Origin: Eucommia ulmoides
Taxonomy: Eukaryota > Streptophyta > Magnoliopsida > Garryales > Eucommiaceae
DNA length: 64,000 nt
NCBI GenBank assembly: GCA_016647705.1
Contig: JAENRU010000487.1
Span: 434,001-498,000 of the forward strand
Reading direction: 5' to 3'
Below are positions 1-10,199 of this stretch, in pieces. The notes beneath the pieces were generated by a model that made no database searches, was not told where the DNA came from, and saw only the letters and a program-made list of their open reading frames with translations. The stretch's first letter is position 1. Every line of letters starts with the position of its first letter. Position numbers and translations under genes: made by a program.

Positions 1-50
1 TCTAAACCGCAACGGGGATTAAATGCTTATGAAAATACAGCAAATAGTAC

Positions 51-208
51 CTTGTAGACGGAACCAAATCCGCCTTTTCCGATCTCGTTTGTGATTGAGA
101 AGCCATTGGTGGCAGTAGAGACAGTCAAATAATCGATTAGAGGCAACTCCAACTCCTCATTTCTTAAGATTTGGCTGTGGTTTTCACTTTCATTATCTTG
201 TCTAGCTG
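51..208 (-). CDS. S-RLK copy A, exon 3 (juxtamembrane and start of kinase domain)
   Basis: This exon encodes about 52 residues of the cytoplasmic juxtamembrane region and the start of the Ser/Thr kinase domain of a G-type lectin S-receptor-like kinase. It ends in the glycine-rich loop [10 protein letters not shown]. The 3' splice site is AACAG at 209-213 and the donor is GT at 49-50. The exon is 158 bp and its phase matches exon 2 at 7925-8035. A second CAG directly follows the acceptor (NAGNAG), so an alternative product shorter by one residue is possible. Copy C has a near-identical exon at 55843-56000. Kinase exons 4-7 of copy A are expected left of the window. Phase, length and the copy C match are seen; function is inferred from the family. 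Confidence 0.85.
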
Positions 209-430
209 CTGTTAAAACAGTAAAAATCATTAAGTCACAAATATAGCTATGGAACAAAATTAGAAGATCCATATAATGATCAAAGCACAGGAGAAATATT
301 CATCAATTTTGGGATGGAAACAAAGATATGATGAAAAAAAGGCTTTTTGTTGTGTGCTTAGATGTTTAGAACAAAATTTCCAGGAACAATTTTTTCCCCT
401 AAATTACATTAAAATTTAGGAAAGAACATG
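209..430 (-). other. Intron 2 of S-RLK copy A, 3' part
   Basis: This intron sequence lies upstream (minus sense) of exon 3 and matches 56001-56230 of copy C closely. The open frame continues into it and reads like a short hydrophobic stretch. That stretch is not the membrane segment, which is in exon 2 at 7925-8035. Whole intron 2 runs from 209 to 7924 and is filled with the transposon fragments listed separately. Confidence 0.7.
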
Positions 431-1340
431 AATAAACAACAATGTTTTTTGAACAAACGCTATCTAAAGTATCAAATCATCGAGAGTTGACGTCGTCCGA
501 ACTGAATATTGCTATAAATAGTATTGGCAAAGATTTGGTAGCTCAAAGACATCTTACAATATGGCTGCGATGCACCTGGTCAAACACTACACTCTTCGAA
601 CAATCCTAGGTAAACCATGTCGTGGATGAATTTTATCTTCTCGGGACTAGATTCTATTCCTTTCGTGGTCACCGTGTGCTAGAGGAATTTTCCTACTCCA
701 ACCTTGAAGACATATTTGCCCGAATTCATTCTCAACCCATGCTATCGAAGGATGTTGAAGCAAGCTTGCAGATCTTTCAGGTGCTTGGTTCCCAATTTGC
801 TTTTGAAGAGCATATCATTGATGTAGACCTTTATCATTTTGCTGAGCACATTAACAAACATCTTGTTGACCAGTCTTTAGTATTTTGCTCCAACATTTTT
901 CAATCTGAAGGCATAGCCTAGTATACTGAGCACATTAGCAAACATCTTGTTGACCAGTCTTTAGTATGTTGCCCCAACACTTTTCAATCTGAAGGCATGG
1001 CCTAGTAGCAGTACAACCTTTTGTTAATTATGAATACAATTTTCTCCTTGTTACGACGTACATACTTATCTAGTTGTAGTCTGAAAACGCACCCAAGAAA
1101 CTGAGTAGCTAAAATCAGCATTGGCGTCTACTATGACACCGATCTTTCAGAGTCGGAAGTAGTCTTTTGAGTATAATTTATTGAGGTCGATAAAGTCGAT
1201 CCACATGCCCCACTTCTCGATCTTGTTCTTAACTAGCACCACATTGGCCAACTAAATTTGAAAGTTAATTTCTTCAATCATATCACCATCAAATAGCTTT
1301 CTCATTTCTTTTTCGATAATCTTCTATCTCTCTAATCCAA
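430..1340 (-). pseudogene. Gypsy reverse transcriptase remnant
   Basis: On the minus strand, around 1250-1150, a conceptual reading gives a recognisable Ty3/gypsy RT block: 'NVVLVKNK', then 'GMWIDFIDLNK' and a 'KDYFRL' step. It is followed near 1100-1000 by motifs of the type 'MYVRDEEKTAFITNKGLYCY'. Further RT-like sequence continues towards 560. Several in-frame stops and an 83-bp internal duplication (842-1007) make it non-functional. Confidence 0.7.
842..1007. repeat. 83-bp tandem duplication inside the RT remnant
   Basis: Two adjacent copies (842-924 and 925-1007) both start CTGAGCACATTA and end near GCCTAGTA, with a few substitutions. The matching place in copy C (from 56650) has a single copy. 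The duplication therefore arose in copy A after the gene duplication. Because 83 is not a multiple of three, it shifts the RT frame. Confidence 0.85.
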
Positions 1341-1778
1341 AATTTTGATGCTCCTGCCTAACCGGAGGATGGTCGGGATCCATGTAGAGTTGATGCATTG
1401 TAAACTTTGGCTTTATCCTAGGTTAATCCTCGTGGACCAGGTAAACACGTTGTGATTAAGCCTCAGAGCCCATTTTCACCATTCATTCCTCATTTTTCGA
1501 GTGCAATCGAAACGAGACAAACTTCTCATTAGGTTTTGGTCAGGGTTGCTTGGGCTTCTCTTCTTTTGGGTTAACAAAAATCCGATTCTTTGGGGGTCTC
1601 TAGCATGTCCAATGAGGTATTTTCTTTGTCATCCTGCTTTCTTGTTTCTAATAGACATCTCCGTTATGAAGCATTCCAAAGCTATGCCTCGGCACCTTCT
1701 AACCTATGTTACTTTATTCTTGGTAGGGAACTTCATAGCCAAATGGTAGGTTAAAGTAATGGCCTTCAGCACATTTAA
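1340..1778 (-). other. Degenerate gypsy pol sequence between protease and RT
   Basis: There is no intact frame. The sequence continues the gypsy polyprotein between the protease and RT remnants and aligns with 57000-57465 in copy C. Plus-strand reading frames here are antisense shadows. Confidence 0.5.
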
Positions 1779-2159
1779 CTACGGTCTCCCAATAATGGCA
1801 TTATAGGCCGAGAGGTAATCCACCACCATGAACTTGATGTCCATGGTAAAAAGCTTGGGCTCAGCCCTAGCAGTGAGCAACAGTGTAATCCAGCTTAATA
1901 GCTTGGCAATCATTTCCCCAAAGCCAATTAATGGTGTCATCATCGACTTCAATTTCTTAAGCCCAATTTCAATCTTTTGGAAGGCCAGGAGATAGATAAT
2001 TTCCACCGGGCTCCCGTTGGCGATAAGGATTTGCCCGATGTTATAGTTGGTGATTTGTATAGTCACAACTAGAGTGTCATCGTGAGGGGTGTGGATTCCT
2101 CTAAGGTATTCCTCGATGCACGTGATCATTTCATGGTCGGAGATTGGGGCCTTATACAC
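1779..2159 (-). pseudogene. Gypsy aspartic protease (retropepsin) remnant
   Basis: A 126-residue open stretch carries the usual layout of plant Ty3/gypsy retropepsins: a 'DDTLVVTIQITNYNI' strand, then 'ILIANGSPVEIIY', and finally 'SAYNAIIGRP'. The family's catalytic Asp in D-(T/N)-G is missing here (ANGS), so it cannot be an active protease. The copy C counterpart is at 57466-57951 and also lacks that Asp (VNGS). Confidence 0.75.
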
Positions 2160-2353
2160 TTAGATGCATAGTCCTTGGCCTTCATTTTTTTCCTTCCGAG
2201 CATGGGATTTCTAGTTGGTCACTGAGGTTCCCCCCAAGGTAAACCCTCTATGAATAGTCCTGATTTTTCCTCGGACATCAAGCCTCTTGTTGACCTATTC
2301 TCATCAGCCTTCCTAATATCAGTTGTTGGTGAACCGTCTCAAGTAACTTCAAA

Positions 2354-2536
2354 TTAGCTCATCAACCTTATCTTTGGAACGTAGCAGTTGTCGGTGGTAT
2401 GCTTGTGCTCGATGAAAATCACATCACTTATCTGATGTATTGGCTTTTCCCTATCGTTTAAGGGTTGCGATGACTTTACCAACTTCTTACCTCTAATGTG
2501 CATTAGCGCGGGCCCTAGTAGTTCATTCAGCGACAT
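2354..2536 (-). pseudogene. Gypsy gag-pol linker fragment
   Basis: A short open stretch between gag and protease with 'LNELLGPALMHI' and 'HKHTTDNCY' signatures, as found upstream of the protease in plant Ty3/gypsy polyproteins. It is too short and broken to be functional. The homologous place in copy C is about 58080-58260. Confidence 0.5.
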
Positions 2537-2722
2537 ATAGTTTGAGTATCAAAGAGGGAATTATAGCTCCCAGTTTGCTTATTAGACTCACTTCAATCTT
2601 AGTCACTTTTTTATTTTTATTTATTTTTTATTTTTTATTTGAGAGTCGTCCCCACCTTACTTGTTGTTCATTGACTTCTCAACATTGCATTTTTCTTTTC
2701 GGTCTTCTTCTTCTTCTTTTGC

Positions 2723-3010
2723 TCAATCCTTGTAGATGTCTTCGGCTGAGATGAACTCGGTTGGCAAGGTAGGGGCCGAGGTCAGGGTTCTAGGCGGGGC
2801 TTGAGCTATTTCATAGAGAAAAGGCCCGTTATTGACTCCACTAATCAGGGCTACTATGACCATTTTGTTGTCGAGATCTTGTACTTGATTTGACTCTTTC
2901 TTAAATTTCTCCAGATAGGCATCGATACTCTCATTCTTCTTCTTCTTCTTGACAAATTGATGAACAAATATAGTGCTAAAAGATTCAAAATAATCAAATG
3001 CCCCCGACAT
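2723..3010 (-). pseudogene. Gypsy gag (retrotransposon gag domain) remnant
   Basis: About 95 residues matching the retrotrans_gag type: 'ESIDAYLEKFKKESNQV', then a short 'NKMVIVALISGV' block and 'GPFLYEIAQAPP'. Compared with copy C (58358-58750) it lacks a segment near the middle, which is replaced by a CTT/AAG run (2936-2952) encoding poly-lysine. Confidence 0.75.
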
Positions 3011-5050
3011 TAGGGTCTTGTACTACTTGGCAGTTCAACGAGTATTACCTGAAATGCCTGGCATTTGACAAAGTCGGATGCCCTGTAAAGATCCATGTCG
3101 GCATAGGATAAATCGATGTGCTTGCTACAGTAAGTTATAACGCGATAGGTACCGATCTAAGATGCAACTAAAGTTGGTCAGACGCTTTCCTTGAGCACCC
3201 GAGCAGTAAAAGGTGCCATACTCCTCTTCACAATATCTAAATGTTGGGTTTGAATCCCATCTGCACCAACTTCTCATTTATGGCGTTAACTCGATCACAA
3301 AAATCACTGTTTCCTCGTCAGTCTCTCTTCGATTTGTAAGGTCTTTCTTGGGACACCGAGGATGCTTCCACCGAGTAAGGATAGTCATCGTGTGATAGAT
3401 TGCTGGGTCAACTACCTGCTCGGGCATTCGCGAGGGTTACAATGTTGTTCGGCGCAAGACTCCTCATTTCTTAAGATTGAGCCTGAAATGGACGTTGGTT
3501 ATTTGCTCGTTCTTTAGGACTCTACTCGTTTCAGGGCGTGAGATTTGCATGCTGAAGTTGTTCAAGCTTGAGCCTCATCTTCTGTCGTTCTCTCCTTGAC
3601 GCTTCTTCCCGACAATGTTCTTGTCAGGCTCTTCAGCCTCCATTCGCAACGACATATGCCTCGCTCGCTGTAAGGAGGTACATAGCTCTCTTGCAAAGGT
3701 GGCAATTGAGTTTTCCTGGCAAATTGTTAAATACTTCGGAGATTCCTTTGTGAGATATCTTCCATCTTCCTCATGAATCCCAGAATTAATGAATGGGTTC
3801 ATTGGATGGGCTAACACCCAGATCCGCAGTATGAATTTGATGTCTCTTTATTTATTGATCACTAGTCATGATGTCGGATCGGAGAGTGACCATGAAATTT
3901 CTCAAAGTATGAGAAACAATTAATTATTTTCATAGACAATGTCAATTTGATGATACCTGAATTTGGATCGTCAGATACCTTCTTAGAAAGCATGGTCACT
4001 TGCTGGAGGGTTGTTAGATACGTTTCAAGGGATGGACATACTTTGAACACTGTGGGACTCGTATCGGAATGTTCTAGAGAATAAAAAATTTAAATTTCAA
4101 ACGGATATACACACAATGACATATTAGGGCCATGTCAGGGACACGACGGGATAGTGTACATTTTTAAAACTTATAGGGTGATAAATTTAAATAAACTAAA
4201 CGCTATATTTCTAATTTTTTAAAAAATAATTATTTCTGTTAAGCATACTATGCCTTGTCCACCAATTTTCGCCCTCCAGATTAATTTTCTGCATTTTTTT
4301 TTATATTTTCAATTTAATAGTTAAATTTCCATAATTTTTATTTTCTGGCATTTGCATGTTTTTATCTATTTATGTATTGATATTTATTATTTTTATGTAA
4401 TAATTGATTTCGAGTTTTTATTGGTTACAAATAATAATTACTTATAACATTTTAAAATATGTAAAATAAATAATAATATATTGGTGTACCCTAACCATAC
4501 CGTATCCTCATTTTTGAAATTTGCCTTATTCCCATGTCACAAACGACAAGTGTGCACATGCTTCTTAAGTAACCTACCTAAACTTGGGTTCTTGCAAAAT
4601 GATGAATTGCGGCTGGACCCACTTTCGTTGCACCTCCAGTGTAGGAATAAATAATATTTAATTATGGTAGAATTTTGGCAAAGATTTGTTTATGAATTGT
4701 GTGTATTTTAGCCAGACAGAGCCTCATGGTATTTATAATCATGGGAAAACTTGTTTAGCAAGTCTTCTTAGGAGATCAGTCAATCCACATTAATGCATGC
4801 AAGATTCGCAGGATTGAGGGGCTTATGCCCTTTAAATTGGCTATTTGATCCTCTTTCCTTATTGGGATTTGGTAGCTGCCCCGAGGTGGAGGTTAAAGCC
4901 TTCGCTGGGTGTACATGTGCTCAACTTCGATAGTACTAAAATTTAGTAGTATCGTATAGGCCCAGGATGAATTCCTGCACAAATCGATATTGTGGCCAGT
5001 ATTGTCTCATTGGGTCCGGGCAGACTCATCGGGTCTTAATGGGTTGTGCT
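3011..5050 (-). other. Non-coding 5' part of the gypsy fragment (leader or LTR)
   Basis: No credible gene is seen. The sequence is shared with 58751-60830 of copy C. A TATA-like TATAAATACC lies on the minus strand near 4730, which fits an LTR promoter. TG...CA ends and a flanking target duplication could not be defined. Confidence 0.4.
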
Positions 5051-5069
5051 CGATTTAATTTGCTTTACT

Positions 5070-5228
5070 TGTGAGCCTTGGGCAAAATGATAAGGTTGCT
5101 CCATTGTGACTTAGAGATTCCGGGTTCAAATCTTGAAAACCACCTTTCTATATACATGGGTAAGGCTGCGTATATATAATCCTTCCCATACCTTGCACTA
5201 GCGAGAGCTTTCGTACAATGAACTGTCT
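5070..5228 (+). mobile_element. Au-like tRNA-derived SINE
   Basis: The segment has a 5' tRNA-like head with the RNA polymerase III B-box-like GGGTTCAAATC (5122-5132). It then has the typical Au-SINE body GGTAAGGCTGCGTATATATA followed by CCTTCCCATACC and a CGAGAGCTTTCGTAC tail. A diverged copy is at 60838-60985 in the duplicated intron. The call rests on resemblance to the plant Au SINE consensus as remembered; exact ends are approximate. Confidence 0.7.
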
Positions 5229-5458
5229 TTTTTACTCGTGAGCTATCTTTCCCAAAATATCCCTCATCACTAGGGATAGTCATGGGCTTGGGGGCCCGCT
5301 AAGCTTGCCCATCCCGACCCTATTTTTATAGGGCTTGGGCGCAAACTTTGAACCCATGGACAAGGTTTAGGCTCAAGCTTTGAGGCCCGAAGAAATCTAG
5401 GGCCGGGCTTGGGCTAGGTAAAAAAATTTAGGGTTAGCCCAAGTATTTTTTTTTAATA

Positions 5459-5464
<6 letters not shown>

Positions 5465-5505
<41 letters not shown>
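5465..5505. repeat. (TA)n microsatellite
   Basis: About 20 uninterrupted TA units within the outer hAT-like element. Confidence 0.95.
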
Positions 5506-5506
<1 letters not shown>

Positions 5507-5575
5507 TTGCCTAACATTAAATTATGTTAAAATATAAGTAGTGCATTAAGGGCCGTATTAAACAATTAAAGTCAC

Positions 5576-6095
5576 GTGATCATTTCTATCACTTTATCTT
5601 TTTTTTTTATTCACCCACTCTATCAAATCAACAAAAGTCTCTTTTCATCCCCTAATTCACGTGATCATTGTCCTACTTTTTTTCTTTTTTCTCTCTCACG
5701 GATTCCAATTTCCTTCGCTCCAATTCAACCTCATACATCCTGTCATCATTGTTGGATTTTACCCAATTTTCACCACCAACCGGTAACCATTTTCTTATTT
5801 CACCGGTCAAACCAGTCTAGTCCCACTTCCAACTTCCTAGAATCCCTGCTTCAGTCTCGAAAGAGAAAACGACTATATGTTATTTCCCTCCATGCCTGCT
5901 ATTGTCATTGCCTTGCCTCGTTGCTACTCAATTTCTCATCGCCGATTGTTGCCTCATCTCGCCTCACTGTCAATCGTTGCCTCTTGTCTCGTCCCACCTC
6001 GCCATCGATCTCGCCTAGCCATTTCCACCACTGATAGCTCAACCCTGTTGTTCAAGGTTTCGTCGCGATGGAGTTTAGGTAAGCACATACCTTAG
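5576..6095 (+). other. Pyrimidine-rich non-coding interior of the hAT-like element
   Basis: Open frames exist on the plus strand (5576-6034 and 5877-6095), but they translate to Ser/His/Leu-rich low-complexity protein. The cause is CT-rich sequence. No domain is recognisable, and I regard these as chance frames or a captured 5'-UTR-like fragment. Confidence 0.5.
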
Positions 6096-6186
6096 ATCTG
6101 TTTGTGTTCATGTTTCAGATTTACGATTCATTGTTTGGCGAGTACTTGATAAAAATTATTTGGCGAGTACACGATTTATTGTAGGA

Positions 6187-6188
<2 letters not shown>

Positions 6189-6270
<82 letters not shown>

Positions 6271-6271
6271 T
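6189..6271. repeat. (ATT)n microsatellite
   Basis: A nearly perfect run of about 27 ATT units inside the outer hAT-like element, just left of the nested element. Confidence 0.95.
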
Positions 6272-6336
6272 GGTAGAAATAAATGGTTTTTATTTTTGTT
6301 TAATTTTTAAATTTAAAAGAAAATTATAGGGTCGGG

Positions 6337-7423
6337 CAGTGTTTTAAAAACCGGACCGGACTGGCTGGTCGAACCGTCAACAGGTCGTGTTTTCGGTCCG
6401 AAAAACCCTTAAAAATCGGATACCCCTAAAAACTGGTGAACTGGCCGGTTCGAACCGGTTCAACCACGAACTGGTGAACTGGTCCGATTTTCGTCGAACT
6501 GGCCGGGTTTTTACTATTTCCCCTCCCTATAAAAACTTCCCCAAAAAAAACCCTACCTTCTTTCCTCGTTGCAATCGGCACCTCTCGTTCTTAATTTCTC
6601 TCTCAATCGGCAGCTCTCGTTCTCAATTTCTCTCTCTCAAGTCTCAATTTCATCTCTGATTTCACCCTAGAATCCTAAATCTTGTCCAATTTCAACCATT
6701 CCCAAGAGCCATCACTTAGCTTTTGCAACCTTGCTTGTGCGACCTTCGACGATGACGATCTGATGTCGTCCTTGCTTGTGCGACCTTTGAGGACGACGAT
6801 TTGATCTCAGCCAACGATGATCTGACAACGTCCTTGCTTGTGCGACCTTCGACAACGATGGGCTCCAATTGCAGATGACAACAATCTGACTGTAGTAAGT
6901 TTTTTTTTTTTTTTCTTTTCTGAAATTTATATTTTGTTTGTTACTTTGTTTAATATTTATAAATGTTTGGATTTTTGTTCTTGATTGTTCTTGATTGACT
7001 TGAGTTGTTGATCGTCCATTTAAGTTTTGTTCTTGATCATTTGTTTCAGTTGAGTGTTCTTAACTCTTGAGTTCTTCATCGTTCACGCTTTGTTCTTCCT
7101 AGGAGTATCGCTATTCTTATCCCTTCACTGAAATTTCTTTATCCGAAACTGAAAAATTGTTATTCTAAGATATAACCAGAAATTCATATCACTGTATTCA
7201 TGTTTGTTTTACAATTAGATGGGCTCGTGTATAGAATTCATTGACAGTAGTGTGTAAGCAAAACAAAATTATATATATATATTGTATTTTATATTTAAAT
7301 AAATATATATAAAAATAATTATGACGTCACCGGTTCAACCGCGGTTCGCCTACCTGTTAAACTGATGACCTGTGACCCGTTGACCTTTTCGGTTTGATGT
7401 CCGGTCCAGTTTTAAAAACATTG
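6337..7423. mobile_element. Second hAT-like element nested in the first
   Basis: The left end CAGTGTTTTAAAAACCGG and the right end, read on the minus strand as CAATGTTTTTAAAACTGG, form inverted repeats that continue into GACCGGAC-type sequence. It is flanked by 8-bp target duplications GGGTCGGG (6329-6336) and GGGCCGGG (7424-7431), which differ at one base. The subterminal regions hold repeated GAACTGG/CCGGTTC motifs. No transposase frame is seen, so it is non-autonomous. Confidence 0.8.
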
Positions 7424-7571
7424 GGGCCGGGCTTGGACCCTTATAATTTTGATGGGGCCGGGCTTTGGAATGAAAACAAGACCCGACCATAGGACCGGGC
7501 CGGGCTAGAGCTTTGTATATTTTTGTAATACCTTAGTTAAAGCTCGGCCCATGACCAACCCTATTCATCAC

Positions 7572-7924
7572 CTATAGATTGTCCCGAAATATCCCTATCA
7601 ACTATAGACAGGAAATGCCATTGACATTAGAACAAACCAAGTCAAGCAAATTGATAATCAACTAGTAACACATTATTTTTTCTCAGCTAGTCATTTTTAA
7701 AAAAACCTCGGCAGCAATATTGAAAAGAAAGAAAATAACTTGAGACAAAATATACATGGACTCCTACTAATATATAAAAAATAGACAAGTGAAATTTTAA
7801 AAAATAAGTAAAATTTGTATATATAAAAGGAAGATAATTTCAAAACGATAATTGTTTTGTTATTTTTGAATAAGTTTAATTTCAGTAATTTTGAACTCTT
7901 AAAAAAATCCATAAAATTATTTAC
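7572..7924 (-). other. Intron 2 of copy A, 5' part
   Basis: This AT-rich intron sequence is shared with about 61040-61493 of copy C. Copy C has about 100 bp more in the middle and a Mutator-like element at its far end. The splice donor GTAA is at 7921-7924. Nothing else is recognised. Confidence 0.6.
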
Positions 7925-8035
7925 CTTCTGTCCTCTTCCTGTAACGAATCCAGACGATGAAACCCAGTACGGCAAAACTGGAAATCACAGAAACTGATGC
8001 GATGATTTCTGTTCTTCTCGAATTGTTGCCGGAAT
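7925..8035 (-). CDS. S-RLK copy A, exon 2 (transmembrane segment)
   Basis: A 111-bp exon encoding a short linker (DSGNNSRRTEIIAS), a hydrophobic membrane-spanning stretch (VSVISSFAVLGFIVWI) and a basic stop-transfer end (RYRKRTE). This places the lectin ectodomain outside and the kinase inside the cell. The donor is GTAAATA. The acceptor ends in GAAG without a clear polypyrimidine tract. Same-length exons with the same phase occur in copy B (49404-49514) and copy C (63877-63987), which supports the boundaries. Confidence 0.85.
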
Positions 8036-8126
8036 CTTCTTTTTTGTATCGGAAAACAGACCAAATTAACGAACAAAATCATTGAAATCAGCATTTAATA
8101 AATGGAATTTTCTGATGTTGGCTTAC

Positions 8127-9417
8127 CGAATTCAGAAGCAGCCATTCGAACGAACAGCTCCGATCCACGTCCGTTGGACTCTCTCATGTCGACCATATCT
8201 CCGAACCACAGGGCACAGCCTACAATGGCGCTCATAGCATAGGCCACGCACGAGCAGTTCCTTTGGCAAGTTTGCTCGCAGGCACCCATGTCGAATTCGC
8301 TCCTGTTGCCCGGCAAATGCGACGCGTCCGGCAATTTCAGGTTGGGAAATCTTCGGAACCGATCGGTGGCGCTGCAATTCAATGGCCTCCGGAGAACACA
8401 TCCGTCGGACCAATCCCTCCCCCATTCCTCCGGCGATCTCGGCACGAACCCATCTGGGCAAGCGCAATTCGGCTGTTTGTCGACGTTGCAGACGCCGTTA
8501 GCTCCACAAGTTCCATATCTATCGCATCTATCGCCCTCTATGGTTATAAAACTGGTCCATTCGTTGGTCCTTTCCCTCCACCCTAGGTGCTGCATTTGCC
8601 CCATCTGGTTCACGACCAACCTCGAAACCGTCGTATTGTCGACGTCCTCAAATGAGTAGTACATATTCTCCGAATCCATGACGATGATGGGTTCAAACAA
8701 CTTGTTTTTCCGAACCGGTAAGTCGACTCCGAAACGGACACCGTCCCACGGACCGCATCTGTACTGGATATGAGATCCTTGCCGGAGAATTATCTGCGGG
8801 AGGCCACTCCGGTCAAATCTGTATGTGTAATCGCCGGAGCCTGGGTCCTGTGAGCTCCTCCAAGACCTCAAGTACCACTCCTGATTCGCACGGAAGTCCC
8901 ACCCAAGCTTCATCCCCGCAATCAAAGTATCACCTGGATAATCGAAGCTCTGCCATAGATAGTTACCGGAGCTAATTTCATCGCCTCTGTTCATCAGAAC
9001 GAGGTTTCCATTATCCAAGAGCCGCATGATTGGATCGATTGCTCTGGTCGACGAGGAATTAGAAGACCAGATTTCTCTGGTCTGGTTACTGCCGATAACA
9101 ATGCTCCCGGAGGAAGTGACGGCGAGTACGCCGGAAGAATCCGGTACCGGGTTGTCCCTGTTCGCAACCCAGAAAACCGTCTGCAGCGGGACATTCCCAA
9201 ACCATATTCCGACGTACCGAGTGTTCGAGCTCAGCGGGCTGAAGAAACCCAACACGAACTTCCCTCCGGCGGAGACGATAGTTTCGCCGTTGTCCCTGAG
9301 AGCTTGATTCTGAGCCAATACGTCGATCACAACAGAGGGGGAGGAGGAGAAGGAGAGAAAAGCTAGGAAGAAGAGAACTAGAGAGAGGAACGCCATTGAT
9401 GAGCTCATCAGCTGCAA
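8127..9417 (-). CDS. S-RLK copy A, exon 1 (G-type lectin / S-locus ectodomain)
   Basis: This exon encodes about 430 residues of the extracellular part of an S-domain receptor-like Ser/Thr kinase, the plant plasma-membrane family that includes self-incompatibility and defence receptors. Residues 1-36 form a signal peptide; a second Met at residue 8 is an alternative start. A bulb-type (G-type) lectin domain runs from about 37 to 165, with 'GKFVLGFFSP', 'VFWVANRDNP' and 'LWQSFDYPGDT'. The S-locus glycoprotein domain runs from about 195 to 300, with 'YRCGPWDGV'. A Cys-rich EGF-like stretch at 298-340 is followed by a PAN domain (about 355-428) ending 'SELFVRMAASEF'. The donor GGTAAGC at 8123-8127 joins in phase to exon 2. 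The frame is fully open and of usual family length. The ligand is unknown. Confidence 0.93.
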
Positions 9418-9548
9418 GAAACAGTCACAGCGATGGCGGCATTTACTGGAAATGACCCATGTAAAGAGATTGGATGAAAATGAGAGTGATTTCTATAGGC
9501 TCATCACCAAATTTTTTCTTCAGACATTTAATGCAGAGCGAAGAGTCT
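9418..9548 (-). promoter_or_regulatory. Putative proximal promoter and 5' leader of S-RLK copy A
   Basis: Upstream of the start codon at 9417, a TATA-like TATAGAA is present on the minus strand (9491-9497), about 75 bp before the ATG. That leaves room for a short 5' UTR. The site is chosen by sequence and distance only. Confidence 0.35.
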
Positions 9549-9665
9549 TGTGTACCCAATCTTTCACTTTCTTTCATGTCAATGTACCCCCACTAAATGG
9601 GTAGAGAAATTTTGAATGAGCCAAACTTATTTTGTCAAAACACACTAAAATTTTTATATAACAAT
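9549..9665. repeat. About 110-bp segment repeated inverted at 18780-18895
   Basis: The sequence from CAATCTTTCACTTTC through AATGTACCCCCA and AGAGAAATTTTGAATGAG to ACTAAAATTTTTATA is found in reverse complement at 18780-18895 with modest divergence. In copy A it lies about 130-250 bp upstream of the start codon, so it may be part of an S-RLK promoter. Confidence 0.75.
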
Positions 9666-10199
9666 TTTAAATAGTATTTAAATATTTTTCAATTTATCAT
9701 ATTTTTGAAAATGATGGTAAAATGATTTTTTTTTTTAAAAAATTGAAATGTGTGATTGAATAGATAATTATTTTAAAAATTAATGAAATATATAAATAAA
9801 AAATATAATAATTAATTGAGAATATTTTAAAAGAAATGAGATAATTAAGTAGAATGATGTTAAAGGCCATTTTGATTAACATTTTTTGTTTTCTATTGGA
9901 GTCTTTCTACTCCCAATAAAAGAGGATGACAATTATATTTTCATTTTAGAATATTTTGAAAGCAAAATCGCGGTCGTTAACGATAATTGTTCTTAAAATA
10001 TTTTTATAATCTATTAGAAAAAATAAAACAAAAAACGTGTTCGGTTGCAACTAAACTTGTATAGTTTAGGTGTGTATGATAAAACACACACAGAGAGAGA
10101 GCAAGAAGATGAATGTACGATGTAATTGTGGATCAACGTTGTAGTGTTTATATATTTCAAGTTATATAGTTTATGTAGTGTTTACATAAATTATAAATG
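9666..10199. other. AT-rich intergenic sequence
   Basis: No gene or repeat family is recognised. There is a short CA/GA run at 10083-10102. Reading frames here are low-complexity Ile/Lys/Asn-rich and not credible. Confidence 0.5.

Larger units (their letters stand above)
430..5050 (-). mobile_element. Decayed Ty3/gypsy retrotransposon fragment in intron 2 of copy A
   Basis: Reading on the minus strand from high to low coordinates the order is: a non-coding leader or LTR-like part (about 5050-3010, with TATAAATACC near 4730), gag (3010-2723), a short gag-pol linker, retropepsin (2159-1779) and reverse transcriptase (about 1330-430). Every part is broken by stops and frameshifts. No integrase or second LTR is seen, so the element is truncated. 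The same fragment occurs in intron 2 of copy C (56230-60830), showing insertion before the gene duplication. The exact LTR ends could not be set by eye. Confidence 0.75.
5271..7563. mobile_element. Non-autonomous hAT-like transposon in intron 2 of copy A
   Basis: The terminal inverted repeats are TAGGGATAGTCATGGGC on the left and the complement of GCCCATGACCAACCCTA on the right, 15 of 17 matching. It is flanked by 8-bp target duplications CTCATCAC (5263-5270) and TTCATCAC (7564-7571). Copy C has the empty site (CTCATCAACTATAG near 61041). Subterminal GGGCTTGGGC/GGGCCGGGC motifs repeat near both ends, as in hAT elements. No transposase is seen. About 1.1 kb of it is a second element (6337-7423). 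Confidence 0.85.

Noticed and set aside
209-272. Hydrophobic peptide upstream of kinase exon 3 read as the membrane anchor
   Set aside because: It lies beyond a good 3' splice site (TTTTAACAG) and in the intron. The real transmembrane segment is in exon 2 (7925-8035), in matching phase.
622-921. Plus-strand frame of 99 codons
   Set aside because: Antisense of the gypsy reverse transcriptase remnant; the copy C equivalent (56427-56725) is the same.
5576-6034. 152-codon plus-strand frame
   Set aside because: Low-complexity Ser/His/Leu protein from pyrimidine-rich DNA inside a non-autonomous hAT element, with no domain.
8263-8659. Plus-strand and alternative-frame open reading frames across the S-RLK ectodomain exon
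   Set aside because: They are antisense or out-of-frame shadows of the intact lectin/S-locus/PAN exon, a GC-richer sequence with few stops.
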